Shown here piece after piece: positions 23,478 to 35,269 of a stretch of 64,000 nucleotides of DNA (positions are counted from its first letter, which is position 1; the number at the start of each line of letters is the position of its first letter). The notes beneath the pieces were generated by a model. That model searched no databases, had not been told where the DNA came from, and saw nothing but the letters and a program-made list of their open reading frames with translations. The position numbers were made by a program, and so were the translations under genes. The stretch is from Metallyticus violacea. Lineage: Eukaryota > Arthropoda > Insecta > Mantodea > Metallyticidae. The DNA is taken from positions 234,051,512-234,115,511 of the forward strand of contig CM060846.1 in assembly GCA_030762175.1 (NCBI GenBank), read 5' to 3'.

Positions 23478-23744
23478 ATGGACATGACACGTGATGAACA
23501 ATATGTTGCTCTATATTTCTGCTTTTGTCTCAACAACTTTTCAGCTGAGGCCTATGCACTGTTACTGGAGATCTACGGGGAGTTTGTCTTTTCCTATAGC
23601 ACAGCGCGAAGATGGTTTAAAATGTTTATAAAGGGATGGAAATCTATTTAAAAGGAAGGTGAACCCGACTCAGTTTATGTTCTAACAAAAGAAAACATTA
23701 GAACCGCTGTTGTCTTTGTGAGAGGAAATCGTCGAATAACATAA
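23478..23744 (+). mobile_element. mariner transposase, N-terminal part (interrupted)
   Basis: The frame from ATG 23478 reads MDMTRDEQYVALYFC, then SAEAYALLLEIYGEF, YSTARRWFKMFIKGW and NIRTAVVFVRGNRRIT. This is the paired helix-turn-helix region of mariner transposases, from the first residue to about residue 88. One in-frame TAA follows GWKSI. The frame is cut after RRIT by a TAA that is itself the left target duplication of the nested Harbinger element. The remainder resumes at 25021. Confidence 0.9.
23742..23744. repeat. TAA target-site duplication, left copy (Harbinger)
   Basis: It matches TAA at 25021-25023. A 3-bp TWA duplication is the known signature of PIF/Harbinger insertion. Confidence 0.75.
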
Positions 23745-25020
23745 AGCTCAGTTGTGTAAAGAGTTTAACTTTAATTTTAGACACAAAATTAGCTACCAGT
23801 TATACTTAGCTTAGAAATGTTGTTATATAAACATTAATCTCAGATAATTTCATCTTACCTCAAATTAGATCTAACTCGCGAAGTTTCACAAGTTTAAGCT
23901 CTAACAAGAGTTTCCCATAACAACTTCATTTATAAATAAAATGGTGAGTCACGTTTATTTTAATTTAATGTAGGTGAAGTTTTTTCGATGTTTCAATTTT
24001 CGCTTCGGCGTAATAACAACAGACCAAGTTGCATTCAATTATAGGTTATGTTAGGTTAACCTTACAAGAGGTATATTGTACATATTTCCTAAATATTTCT
24101 GATTATCCCGACATCTCATCCGATGATAAATTTCACCGTTCTCCTCGAGTATTTCATGAGATAAATAATCCGTTCCTAGAACTGAACGACAAACAATTCA
24201 AAATACAATTTCGCTTAGCAAAAGAATTTTTCGAAGAACTGGAACGTTCTCTAATTACAATCACAAACCACAAACTAAGCAAAATCATGCTTTGAATTCT
24301 ATGTTCATGATCCTACTAACTTTAGATTCTTTGTGCCACGAAGCTTCCAAATGGTTATTGCAGATATATTCATAGTTTAGAACCATCTATAAACTTACTA
24401 GAGCAATAGCAGCTCTGAGAAGTCAGTTCATCAAAATACCAAACGAAGTGGGTGATGTACAGAAAGTGACGCTAGGCTTCTGTAACATGAGCAAATTTTC
24501 TGGAGTTTTACGTGCTATAGACTGCACACACATACTCGTTATTTCACCCGAGAGTAATAATATAGAAGTCTTTAGGGTAGATCATAATGTTTGTCAATTT
24601 CTCTCCATGTTCATTCTTTATCCTTATTTGAAATGGAATATCTTTATTTTATTTTCAATTATTTTCTGATATTTTAACACCAGGTAAATAATAACAATGT
24701 CCTTCTTGCGTTTGCTCAAATTCTCCTTTTCTTTGACTTTTATTAATCCATGTTTGATGACATATTAAGGGGGGCATGATTAGGTGGTGGAAAAACTCAA
24801 TAATTATTTATTTTCTCAGGTTGAACAATTGAACATTCACTCGCTCTAAACACGAATTTCACCATTATTTCAAGATGTAGGCATAGGTTTGACGATGCAA
24901 CCTGGAGGTTACGCAGTCTGGGGTCATTTTTATGCAATAGCAGTAATGGCTAACTTCTAGTAACGTTATATATTACAGTTAAAAGTAATCTCGAGATAGC
25001 AACTTTTATGCAATTGGGAC
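23745..25020 (+). mobile_element. PIF/Harbinger element nested in mariner, degenerate
   Basis: The element is 1276 bp between TAA duplications. Its ends are imperfect inverted repeats: AGCTCAGTTGTGTAAA on the left and GTCCCAATTGCATAAA from the right in reverse complement. Ten of sixteen positions are identical and most differences are transitions. Coding remnants resemble HARBI1-type transposases. They are PRVFHEINNPFLELND and FKIQFRLAKEFFEEL (about 24150-24240), the SFQMVIADI block (about 24346) and RAIAALRSQF plus NEVGDVQKVTLGF (about 24390-24480). The first catalytic motif AIDCTHI follows (about 24514), then NNIEVFR. The C-terminal catalytic half is missing or unrecognisable. Its exact fit into the mariner frame is strong support. 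Confidence 0.9.
24029..24640 (+). pseudogene. HARBI1-like transposase remnant
   Basis: This is the coding core of the nested Harbinger element. The first open part is 24029-24295 (88 codons, stop after KLSKIML). Frame-shifted pieces with several stops cover 24296-24447. A second open part runs 24448-24669, holding GVLRAIDCTHILV with the first DDE aspartate. The two later catalytic acidic residues were not found before the right terminus. Confidence 0.85.
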
Positions 25021-25605
25021 TAAGAATGCTTACAGAAATTCTTAAAATGTCACTTGGTGCCACCCACACGCTGGTAACAGAAAAGTTGCAGAAAAGCGTC
25101 TTTGTGCACGGTGGGTTCCAAGACCGTGCAGGTGCAGGTCTGCTAAAGCTATAGCCATCTCATTTTGCGAACATTCAAGGAACGGTACACCACATGTTAT
25201 ACCTGCATACACAACTGTAACTAGACATTACTACGGAGATGTCCTGAATATTCTGCAAGGCAAAATTACAAGCCAAAGGCCGCATTTGCGTGCAACAAAC
25301 AGCCTGCTGCACAACGATAATACACAGCCGCACACCGCGAATACTATTGCTGAAAGTCTCACAAAAAGCAATGTAAAGCATGTTTCTCACCGTCCCTATA
25401 GTCCAGATTCAGCCCCGTGTGACTTTTTGCTTTCACCCAAATTGAAGAAATACCTTCGTGGGAGACATTTTCCATTATCAGAAGTAATCAAAGATGTTTT
25501 CCAGCATGCCTTTGAAGACTGGCATTGCATCCACTCCTTTGAGAAATCTCTTAAAATTATGACGATAAGTAAAGGTATACAGAGTCAGCAGCAAGCAAAT
25601 TAATC
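25021..25605 (+). mobile_element. mariner transposase, C-terminal part (resumes after Harbinger)
   Basis: After the right TAA the mariner resumes with RMLTEILKMSLGATHTL, VTEKLQK and a shifted LCARWVPR. Then come TTVTRHYYGDVLN, LLHNDNTQPHTA (Asp about 25316) and YSPDSAPCDFLLSPKLKK (Asp about 25421). Thirty-four residues separate those two aspartates, the mariner D,D34D spacing. Only about 70 codons lie between WVPR and LLHND, so the block with the first catalytic Asp (DETW) is deleted. Stops and frameshifts are also present. The last open frame is 25286-25603. Confidence 0.9.
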
Positions 25606-26397
25606 ATACAACATTCTTTCAACATGAAAAGAGCTTTCTGTGGCATAAATTTCAAAGCAACGGAATATGTGAGGCATAAGTCGCTACATTGTTACACTAG
25701 GAATTAATACTAGCCAGCGGTAGCAACGTATGGGCAAGCTGTGTCTATTAAAATGTCCATGTTTCTTTTCTGTTCTGCTTCTTTTTCCATAGTGTAAGAA
25801 ACAGCATTTTAGTTTCGCAATACATACACCTCAACATGTACATTAACAAAATTCTATTATGATGCACCCTGAGACAAAAAATTAACAGCATTTTGAAGCG
25901 TAAATGTGTCTTAAATTGCGTTCAGATCGGCACCGATTCACGCGGTTTTTAAGCATTTAGCCTCATTCTCCATGTAAGAGTACGTGATAGTTGAGCGGTG
26001 AAAAGCAGTGGCTGGTAATGAGAGCTACCGAAATGCGACACATTTACTTTATGTAAGTAAATTCAATGTTTACTGTACTAATGACGATACAGCTTCTGAT
26101 TGCAAGGGCTTTTTGGAAATTTAAGACACTTATACTCACACAAAAAGTAAAGTAGACTTTGTTTTAAAATAAATAGGAAATTAACCAAATTTAGTGTAAA
26201 TAAAGACAGTTTATGCTTTATTTTTAGTATTTCACTTTAAAATAATTTTAGTATCGTATTTATTTTGAAAACGAGAATGAATAATTTACGTTTTTTGTGA
26301 TTGAGCATAAGTTCAAACCTATGTTGTCCATTAAAACATTTATTATTGTCATATATTAAACGTTGTTTTCTTGCAAAAGCTGATATAAATCAAACAT
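25606..26397. other. No gene recognised
   Basis: Probable 3' flank of the mariner followed by AT-rich DNA. No open frame or matched repeat. Confidence 0.45.
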
Positions 26398-26478
26398 AAC
26401 TAGGATTCGAACCTAAGCTTTTCTTGTTACTAAACACGTGTTTTTGTCCACTCGACCATCAGAGCTCCAAGCAAAATT
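26398..26478 (-). repeat. tRNA-like sequence with A and B boxes, probably a SINE head
   Basis: In reverse complement there is an A-box-like TGGTCGAGTGG and a perfect B box GGTTCGAATCC at near-tRNA spacing, with a pairable T arm. The putative acceptor strands (GGAGCTC and TTATGTT) do not pair, so I do not call a functional tRNA. No SINE body was recognised next to it. Confidence 0.45.
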
Positions 26479-29400
26479 GTTCCTTGGACAAGAACTGAAG
26501 GCGACATTGTAAAATCAGCGTCAGTAATTTTTTTTCTAATTTTTTCTCTTAATTGGTCATGGTTTCTGGCCATTTCTCTTGTTTTATTTTTATTTTTGTC
26601 TAGGAATGTATATAACACAGCATATTTTATCCCTTTTAATCTTATTCTGTTCCATTAACATTTATAAGAACGTCACAGAAGGCAAAAACTTACCTGACAC
26701 AACCACGTCTTAATCAGTTTAAATCAGGTCACTTGACCAACATAGAAGTTCTGCGCATCCACAGCAATGATGGAATGTTGTGTGTCACTCCATACTGCGC
26801 TTCTCCGCCTGCTCCCCCTGATCAGATCTCTGTATTCACCCAATCACGAGATAAAACTACTACAAGTTTTGGCCTCAAGTTAGTCGTATGAGAAAAATGG
26901 GAAATCGAGTGATGACAGAAAATCTATCAGATGCCGTTCTATGCGCCAAAAAATTCACTTCCGGCTGCTGGAATCCAGCATGGATCATGTGGGCGAAAGT
27001 TTTGGCCATATGAATATGCCGAAGTCATCCTTCCTTTTTACAGAGAAGAAGGGAACCCAGTGCCATACATGAAACTGGTAGTAGGGCTTAATAAGGGAAA
27101 AAATGTCAAAATATATTTTTCTCCGTCACTTAAGAGTTTTTGAGAAAATAACTATTTTTATTTGGAAACATGTGGCTACGTTGTTTATTGTCTGCCCCCT
27201 TCCCCACAAATGGTCTTAATCGCAAGTTCATCTCATTTACTCATGTTGTCGGGTATCCCTCTTGGTACCAGCGAACTGCTGCTATTGAACTGACATACTT
27301 TTGCATAAATGAGCAGCACGTCTAAAAGCTCACAACCAGTTAGCTGTAACTTATCAATGGTTCACTTATACGTTTAGAATGCACTACTTTCAGATACTCA
27401 GTACGTGTATGTATAAACATACTGCGGAAACAAGTGCAGTCTAGCGTTGCTCACTTTTTTAAAACCTTAATATCAATGCATATTAAGCCCAGCAATGTCG
27501 TATATAATTTAGCGAACACAACTGATTTACATAAGACTGTTCAGATGAATATAAAAATTAGCAAAGGACATAATTTGCTCTATTTTTGTTTGCCGATCCA
27601 TTGTTATAATCGGAATTATAATAATTATACTATTATATGGATATAATATATAATTATAATTATAATAATGGATATAATATGTGTAAATTTCGATGCACTA
27701 ACATAAAAAATAACGCTTTTTTGGCCAAACAACAGGTCTGAGCTCAAAATTGAATTTAGAATGCATTTGTAGCTAGGAATTACCACAAAATAGCATGACA
27801 CCAAGCCTCTTCCATTCTATATAAATATTAATTAATTAATAAAATGTAAAAAGAAAAGTATTTACCACAAAAATCAACTCCGCAAATATTTGTTTCATCA
27901 AACTAAAGCAATTTAACCAGAGTTTCTGAGTAGCTAAATTCATTTACAATGATTAACTTTAATTCTATCGTTTTACAATTTGATATATAGATATGTGTAA
28001 ATTAAATGCAGTTTAAAGGTCTTAAACTGAAAACCAACGTAAATACACACATTTTCATTGAAAAAAAAATATAACATGGTGATGAACTCGATAATTTCTG
28101 TATCGTATGACAGAAAAAAAGGCACGTAGTTCTAAAATATAATACTGCACATACATTTTTAAAGCTGGGTCTTGTATTTTAATTTGAAATTTGATCCAAG
28201 CACTTTGTTTGATTTGGAGCGCTTCAACTTTGAGCACTCTCTTCGACTTCTCGCATAACATGGTTGTCAGAGACCATTTAACAAGTTTAGTCTACATCTG
28301 TTTCTGTGTACTTAAATATTTACTTATCCATGGTTGTGCTTCTCATTTGTTTTTGTGTTTCTATGCTACAGAAGTTATTACCTTAGATTTCCCATTTTAC
28401 TCGTATGAATCAGAACACACATTCAGCCTGTAGTGTCAAGAACATAGGGCATCCACCTGCGTCATGGACAGAGGGTGGTTGGTTGGACATACGGATGTTG
28501 CTGGCGGACAAATGACAGGAATAAATCCCTGCCGTGCGGTCGCCGGCCCAACTCGGTCCAATAATTGCAGATCATTATTAATGAACGCCGCTGGAATATC
28601 GCTTTTCGCAATGGGGAGTCATCGGCTACACTCGCGGCCAAAAAACAAGTGGCACAATGGCGTTAAATACATATATGTGCTTTGGTTTACAACGAATCAT
28701 TGTTTTGACAGCTGTAGAGTGTAAAATAAAGAAGCTTTTAGGATGTGTGGCTTAATGAAGGACACTTTTCTCATTGTATTTAGTATACTTCCATGTGATT
28801 TCCAAATAATTAATAGCATTATTTAAGAATAGGTGATTACATTAGTAAGCAGGCGAATTGATACATTGTTGTCTGTCGAAAGAGGAACTCAAAGCAAAAT
28901 TTACTCCAAAGTTGTTGGAGATTAGAACATCTGTCATATGACTTGTTCTGAAGTGAGCCAGAACGCTTTGGGATGATACCCAGGAAGTATTCACATATTA
29001 TGTGGAAGCTGCAGCACCAGTTCTTTCATAGTTTTGTCGCCCGTTTCAAGGCAGTTGGGGAGTCGGCAGTCAGAGCGTTAACTCCCGGCAAAAAAGGCGA
29101 TTGTCCGCGAAATTGATTCAAGTTCTTGCAATTAAATTCTTATTACAACGAAAATAAGCACGTACTTATTATAGAAGCTGTTGGAAATGTTGGCCGGCTA
29201 CATCCACACGTTTCTGGCACATTTTACATTGTTGCTATTATGTATGTAAACTAAAGCAAAATTGCAATTTATTGCCACTGCAGCGATGATTGCCTTTAGC
29301 ATTTAAAAAAGTGGCTAATAGAATAGTATTATTTGTGACGAGGAGTTTAATGGGAAACCTAGCGAGATATATGTATGACCAAACAAAAATTAAAACAATA

Positions 29401-29611
29401 TTCCCCATAAACTGCATCCCATAAAGTATTTCCTCTAAAGTGAAGATATTTTTGCTATTATGATTTTTTTGGCGTCTAAAAGATAGTTCCGCGCATAAAT
29501 CATTCTAACGATTTTGTAGACAAGAGTACCTACTTTCTCCTCATAATAAGTTTTCACCCTCTTAGAAATAACTTGAAGATCCATAATCACTGAGACGCTA
29601 CTTAAGAATTG
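26479..29611. other. No gene recognised
   Basis: Short frames only: 70 codons at 26931-27143, 70 at 27434-27646, 80 at 28191-28433 and 86 at 28464-28724, all without a known motif. The part 28440-28640 is GC- and CpG-richer than its surroundings and unexplained. TA-rich runs occur at 27600-27680. Confidence 0.45.
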
Positions 29612-29939
29612 CATAAGAATGACTCAGGAGTTCGCGTTTGAGATTTACATGCATAAGTTCCTGACTTCAAATCCCTTGGGGCCGGCCATTATTATCTTGA
29701 ATTTCTCCGAATTTTCACCTTATTTTATTCCGTTGATTCTGCTGCAGATGTATAAGTGTCAGGCGAAGTGAGTGCTGCTGTGTACGGCGTGGCGGAGGTT
29801 TGCGCTTTTGGCCGTGAATCTGGTTTGGAAGAAGCTTTTCTGAAGGACTCTAATTATGTGGGCACCGAGGTGCTGCATCTGGAAACAATGTTGAACATTG
29901 GTCCGGGTGAAGAGGATACTGCGGCACCTCAGTTTCGCT
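29612..29939 (+). repeat. SINE-C copy, diverged
   Basis: A tRNA-like head with A-box region 'aatgactcaggagttcgcg' and B-box-like 'gacttcaaatccc' is followed by 'ttgaatttctccgaatttt', 'ttattttattccgttgat' and 'gtgtacggcgtggcgg'. These align in order with the SINE-C copies at 44.6 and 47.5 kb. Past about 29830 the match weakens. Confidence 0.65.
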
Positions 29940-30175
29940 CACGGTAGGCCGTTTGGGCCTATGCTTCCATGATGCACACCCGGGAGAAAGGAATTAATTG
30001 AGGGAGACACCGGGAGACACCCCTACATCGGTGAAGGCTCTCCCCGAGTAGTACGAGCCTCTTGGAAGTCCGCCTCTATTCCGGGGCAGAAACCTTTCCA
30101 AAGCCCAAGTCACCATCATGCCGCGCCAGCTCACCTCGCCCTAGCACTTTCGACCCTGTAACAGAGCCAACGGAA
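29940..30175 (-). repeat. SINE-C body fragment, opposite orientation
   Basis: In reverse complement it reads 'ttacagggtcgaaagtgc', 'tgagctggcgcggcatg', 'atggtgacttgggctttgg' and 'aaaggtttctgcccc'. This is the SINE-C body without its head. It sits head-on against the plus-strand SINE-C copy at 29612, forming an inverted pair. Confidence 0.7.
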
Positions 30176-30185
30176 GGATTAGATT

Positions 30186-30461
30186 TGCTTTATTTAAGGG
30201 CGCTGTTCAACACCAATGATCATTAGCATCCCATTCAATTCAAGGAATGAAATGGCCGATACATTTTGCTCATAGGCCTTTTCTTTCATGCTTGAGCTTC
30301 TTTTACGTGCCATAAATCTACTACACGAGGCCAATAGCTTTACTTCCCTTCCGAAGGAGTGACAATTCTCATTCCAGAAAAAAATCCATCAACCCTGGCT
30401 GAATTTGAACCTGCGACCTTGGGTATACGAGGGTTTCCATTAGGCCACCAGGACCGACAAA
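30186..30461 (-). repeat. SINE-A copy, near full length
   Basis: In reverse complement the head reads 'gtcggtcctggtggccta', with a degenerate B box ('ggttcaaattc') and the full SINE-A body. It abuts the SINE-C fragment on its left. Confidence 0.85.
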
Positions 30462-30861
30462 ATGGAATAAAATTATATAAAATGGGAAAGCGGAAGATAG
30501 GATAAAGTTACACTTGTATTCGTTATATTTCGAACTTGTTGAGTTCTTCTATGGCAAGAAGACAAGTGAAGGTGATAAAAGTAATTATTGAGTATCGAAG
30601 GTAACGTTATGCATGGAAACAGATGAAACTAGAAATGAGAGTGTGCGGGGGGGGGGGATTAATACACAAGATTTAAACCGGGTGGTATATGCGCTTTAGG
30701 TAAAAATATAGCAGCCATTTCTCTATCTCTGAGTAAACTTTCAGAGCATTGTGTAGGTAACGCATCAATAAGCGTTAGATTATAAGCATCATCAAAATCC
30801 TTACAGTGAGACAAGGCATGTTGGGCAACCGGCAACATTACTATTATATTATTATATTTGA

Positions 30862-31136
30862 TGCTGTGGTGATAACCATACTTACCTCCTAAACCCAAGA
30901 TCGAGGGTTCGATCTCGGCCAGGATGGATAGATTTTTCGGGAGTAAAAATCCTAAATATGGCTTCCTTAGGAAGGTAAGTAAAACCTTACGTTCCATGTC
31001 GTAGATTTACGGCATGTAAAAGAACCTCAAGCCTGAAAAAAATGTCTCTGAGCAAAATTTACAGGCCGTTTCACGCCCTGAATTGAATGGAACGCTGATG
31101 ATCTGAGATGATAAAGAGCGTCTGTAAATAAACCAA
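30862..31136 (+). repeat. SINE-A copy, near full length
   Basis: The head is 'tgctgtggtgataacc' with B box 'gggttcgatctcgg', followed by the body blocks and the 3' end 'gcgtctgtaaataaacc'. The 112-codon minus frame at 30659-30997 overlaps it and is incidental. A G-run lies at about 30648-30658. Confidence 0.87.
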
Positions 31137-31139
31137 ATC

Positions 31140-31262
31140 TACAACAAAAGAAAAATTAGAAACTATTCAAGGTCAGAATAGCCGAACCAACGGGTATCGA
31201 ACCTTGACCTCCCTAATACGTTTTTTAAGCGTTACCACCTGAGTCACCCCGCTCGGTTAGAA
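31140..31262 (-). repeat. SINE-C 5' fragment (tRNA-like head)
   Basis: In reverse complement it reads 'gcggggtgactcaggtggt', then B box GGTTCGATACCCG, then 'ggctattctgaccttgaa', matching the first 120 bp of the copy at 47455. It ends where the SINE-A copy on its left ends. Confidence 0.72.
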
Positions 31263-31652
31263 ACAATGTTAGAAACTCTAAGCCGTGTCTCTTTCGGCTC
31301 TTAGCTACCTGGTTCTTCCCATCGAGAGTATAAGCACAAAAGACCAGGCCTAGAGCGCAGCTGAAATACTGAACAGTGCTCCTCCGCCCCTACTAATTCA
31401 CTCTTGTGCGAAAGCTACCTTTTCATAGAAACGATGATATAATAATAAATATTTCATGTCACATGTATTGTCTCAGGAATGAACGCATACGTGCTTAAAA
31501 ATGCGCGCTATTTTTAAATGTAATACTACAAAAGGAACACACAAATTTCTTTTCTACTGTAGGAATTACCGAAACCTCAGCGATAAGGGAATGAAATGAA
31601 ATGCTTTCAATCTATATTTTGTTGAAGAATCAAGTTTTAAAAGTCTTTTACT

Positions 31653-31653
<1 letters not shown>
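31263..31653. other. No gene recognised
   Basis: No open frame, repeat match or RNA gene seen. Confidence 0.5.
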
Positions 31654-31693
<40 letters not shown>

Positions 31694-31727
31694 GTTATTG
31701 TTATTATTATTATTGTTATTATTATTT
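31654..31727. repeat. (ATT)n microsatellite
   Basis: A run of ATT units of about 74 bases with a few GTT interruptions. Confidence 0.95.
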
Positions 31728-33511
31728 CAATATTGCGTAGAATGATAGTGAATGGCTTTAAATGGTTCTATCTTTAAAGCACTGGTGGTTATTTCGCCCA
31801 ACTTTCCCTCTAAATTTCTACTCTGCAATGTGAACATGTAGATAGGTCAGTTTGTATGTCGAGATCTTTTACGGAATTTTGCCTCGCCTTGAAAAGGCGA
31901 ACGTCAGGTAAGGTTGGGAGTCTATTAACATCGCATCCATTGAACATCAGCTCACTTCCTTCATAGTTCCAAAGATCTACTACGTTTCAAGCTTTAACAC
32001 AATAATGAGAGCTGAGTCGACCTTCGCTCAAGGCCAGTCTGCCTACCCAAATGGATTATGTGAGCAACCCGCTGCCTGAGGTCAAGTTGCAGCTTAACAT
32101 ATTTCGTCTTTTTTGTTGCGTTTTCATTAGCGCTAAAATTGGAGGTTTTGTTTCGTTTATTTTATTTATTTATTTTTTTTATTCCTGCTTCAGGGGAATT
32201 TTATTCTTTCAACTTAATCTTGCTGCAGCGTAAATTAACATAAGTTCATTAATATTTTCTGTGCATTTAATTACAAAATGTTCTGTTTATTTGTGAATTA
32301 AATAGGTTTACATATATGTTATAGATTCAGCACATCTCGTATGTATAATTTGCATCACCCTTCTTGCTGGAAGCCTCAAAAGATTATTTCGTTAACAAAT
32401 CATTGCTCTTAAAGTTTCTAAAAAAAAGTACATCTTCTGTGCATATTCTATACCTTTCGCTATTGCTTCATGGCAGCAGAAAAACACACTAAACCCTTAT
32501 TGTTCTGTAAAGTTTTTCACGAAGTGATTTATTCCTTTTGCAGATATGGGGACACAGCATTAGGGGGTCGAAGTTACACCGCGGAAGTTGTAGCTAGTAC
32601 TTAGCTAGTCCAGTATGTAACGGAATAATTTGGCAATACTGTCTTCGTGGGAGGGTAGAAGGATAGTAGGAGTACGAAATCAGCCCGCGTTCAAGGTCAT
32701 AGTAAAAATAAGGAATTAAAAAAACCCAGAGAGGATCAGAATGAAGGACGATGCAACGTTGCCAATTGAAGTAGACGCATTTTAAGCATTTACATTCCCA
32801 GCTCCTACTCGCAGCAATAGTACATTTCCTTGGCGATGGGTTGCTATTCACCTTCCAGTCAATGTCATATTTTATAGCATGTGACACACACTATAAGCCT
32901 GAGATGTTAAAGAGCGTCTATAAATAAATCCAATAAAATCCTATAAGCTTCATCGCAGTCAGTATATGCAGCAACAACCTTTGTGTAAGAATACGTTAGA
33001 AAGTGTATTCAAATTACATTATGTACACTATGCGCACATCATATATGCAAGTGAATTAAATATTTGTAAACTAATCTGGTTCTCAAAAAAATTTTAGAAA
33101 TAAAATAATAATTTAAATAACGACAATTTTTACTTCATAATGCCGTCCAGTTATCTTATGAAACTTTCCCTTTTTGCTACAAATAGAAACAAATTATAAA
33201 CACAACGCTCTTGGTTAGTTTGCAGTTTCACCAGATTTGCAGATGTGACTACTGAATAACAGTGTTGCCTACAGCAACTTGCAGTAATTTAAATTCCACC
33301 TGGAGGCATTTATTTGGACGAGTTAAGTCATCTGTTTGGTTTTCGTATTCTGTTGCAATGAAACATTCCATTTCCAACCGATTATGCTCTTAAATGAATA
33401 CTCTCATTTACTTTTCACAAATTAAACATGCTCAAAGTGCCGGTTTCAACATTCCTCTAATCGGTTTCAATGATACAGTTTTCAAAGTTGAGCATCGCTT
33501 GGTGATTCAGT
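31728..33511. other. No gene recognised; SINE-A 3' stub
   Basis: A 3' stub of SINE-A ('gagatgttaaagagcgtc', about 32897-32940) is the only family match. The 97-codon minus frame at 32594-32887 has no known motif. Confidence 0.5.
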
Positions 33512-33806
33512 CAGTCCTGGTGGTGTAGTGGTAACCATATTTGCCTCCTAAACCCAATATTTCGGGTTCAGTCCCGGCAGGATTGATGGATTTTTCGGGC
33601 GGAAAAATCCTAAGTATGGCTTCTTTCGGAAGGTAAGTAAAGCCATAGGTCCCATGTCGTAGATTAACGGCATATAAAAGAACCTCAAGCTTGAAAAAAG
33701 ATGTCTCTGAGCAAAATTTATCGGCCGTTTTACGCCCTGAATTGAATGGGATGCTAATGTCCTGAGATATTAAAGAGCGTCAGTAAATAAAAAAAAATAA
33801 ACAAAA
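33512..33806 (+). repeat. SINE-A copy, full length
   Basis: This is the most complete head in the window: 'gtcagtcctggtggtgtag', 'tggtaaccat', B box 'gggttcagtcccgg', then the full body and an A-rich tail (aaaaaaaataaac). It is useful as the family reference. Confidence 0.9.
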
Positions 33807-35269
33807 AACTAGGTGTTTGCTCAAGCATACTGCGAAGAAATTTCCGGTATAACCAAATTTTAAAAAACTCATTGCTTGATCTTTGAATACCGGGTTGCAT
33901 AAGAATACTGAAAAAATTTAAATTTGAATAAGATTATCTTATCTTGGCAGTATCCAGTCATGACAAACTTGTTGACTGAATGGGAGCAGTTATTTATTAA
34001 TCGAATATCAGTTCATACTTAACTTCCATGAGGCAATGATAACTTAAGCGACATTTATCAATAGCAAAAAGATCGCTGAAAGACTGAGGCAAAACCACCG
34101 TTCGGTTACAAAAATTGGAAAAGGGATTATGAAAACTACAAAATTGAATTCAGCGAAGCTCGTCCGGAAATACTCTCATAGTACAGCAAGCAATCGTCGA
34201 AAGTACAGCGTTAAACGGCGTTGAAGTATTTGCAGTGTTGCCATGGAAGGTTTGTAGAAACAAACAGCACATTACTTAGTCACTTATAATTTGGATGTGA
34301 AGAGATCTACAGCTCATGTTTTTTATCCTCAAAAATATAAAATCAGCATAAAAATTTAAGAACCAGACACGTCCAAGGATTCATAGGGAACAGGGTATTT
34401 CTCTCAGAGGCCTTATGTTTCATACTGAGAAGCTCATGTATTTCCCAAAAAAATTTCTCAGAATATTGCTTGTCCTATCCATAGGTTTAAGCGAACTTCA
34501 AAACCAAATAAATCCTTAATTTAACAGGACATAGACAAAACTAAACAAGTCTTATACACTATAAATTTTTATCAGGGTTTTCCTATAGCCTCTGTAGATA
34601 TTTTGTTACTAATTGCTCAGGCACTATGTGATGGCGGATTACTCCATTAGGAAGAAACAAATACTATATGTTGAAAGTTTATTTCTGATAATTTCCAGGT
34701 TTTCAAATATTACTGTTATATGGTTATGCTTATATCTATATTGTAGTATATTGCATGTATGGTTGTAAAGAAAATAAACAGGTTACAATATATATTATCA
34801 GGGTCAAAGAGAAACCAATATATCCCATTGCGTCTCTTTTAATTTGCAAGATATTAAGTGAAATTTAAGCAGCATGTAGCCAAGACTTCAGGATTAACTT
34901 CTCAATTCCACCTTTTAACAAAAGCATGTACTTCAGCATGGTAAAAACACATCTGTCTTTAGCATGGTGCTAAAGTCAATTGCTATTCGGCGGTCAGCAT
35001 AATGCTTTCATCGGCTCGTTGCATGTTGCAGTGTCCCTGTGGCCGCTTCGCTGTTCATCAGCCATTGCGGTTTGGCCTTCTACTTCCGTACAGCGACGAA
35101 CCGAACACTCAACAGTATTGATATCCATTGTTGTATCCCCAGAAAAGTTCATCTCTTGTTCATATACGCCAATTGACGTTTTACTTTATGCATTCAAGAA
35201 TTATATTACAGCACGCTATATCAGTCATTTTCTGAAATGATGCAGTGCTGCCACATATTGACTTAAGTA
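33807..35269. other. No gene recognised
   Basis: An 86-codon plus frame (34980-35240) just upstream of the R2-like fragment has no motif I know. It could be a decayed more upstream part of that element. The remainder is AT-rich. Confidence 0.4.

Noticed and set aside
26398..26478. Functional tRNA gene on the minus strand
   Set aside because: A and B boxes are good, but the acceptor strands do not pair and no terminator follows, so it is more likely a SINE head.
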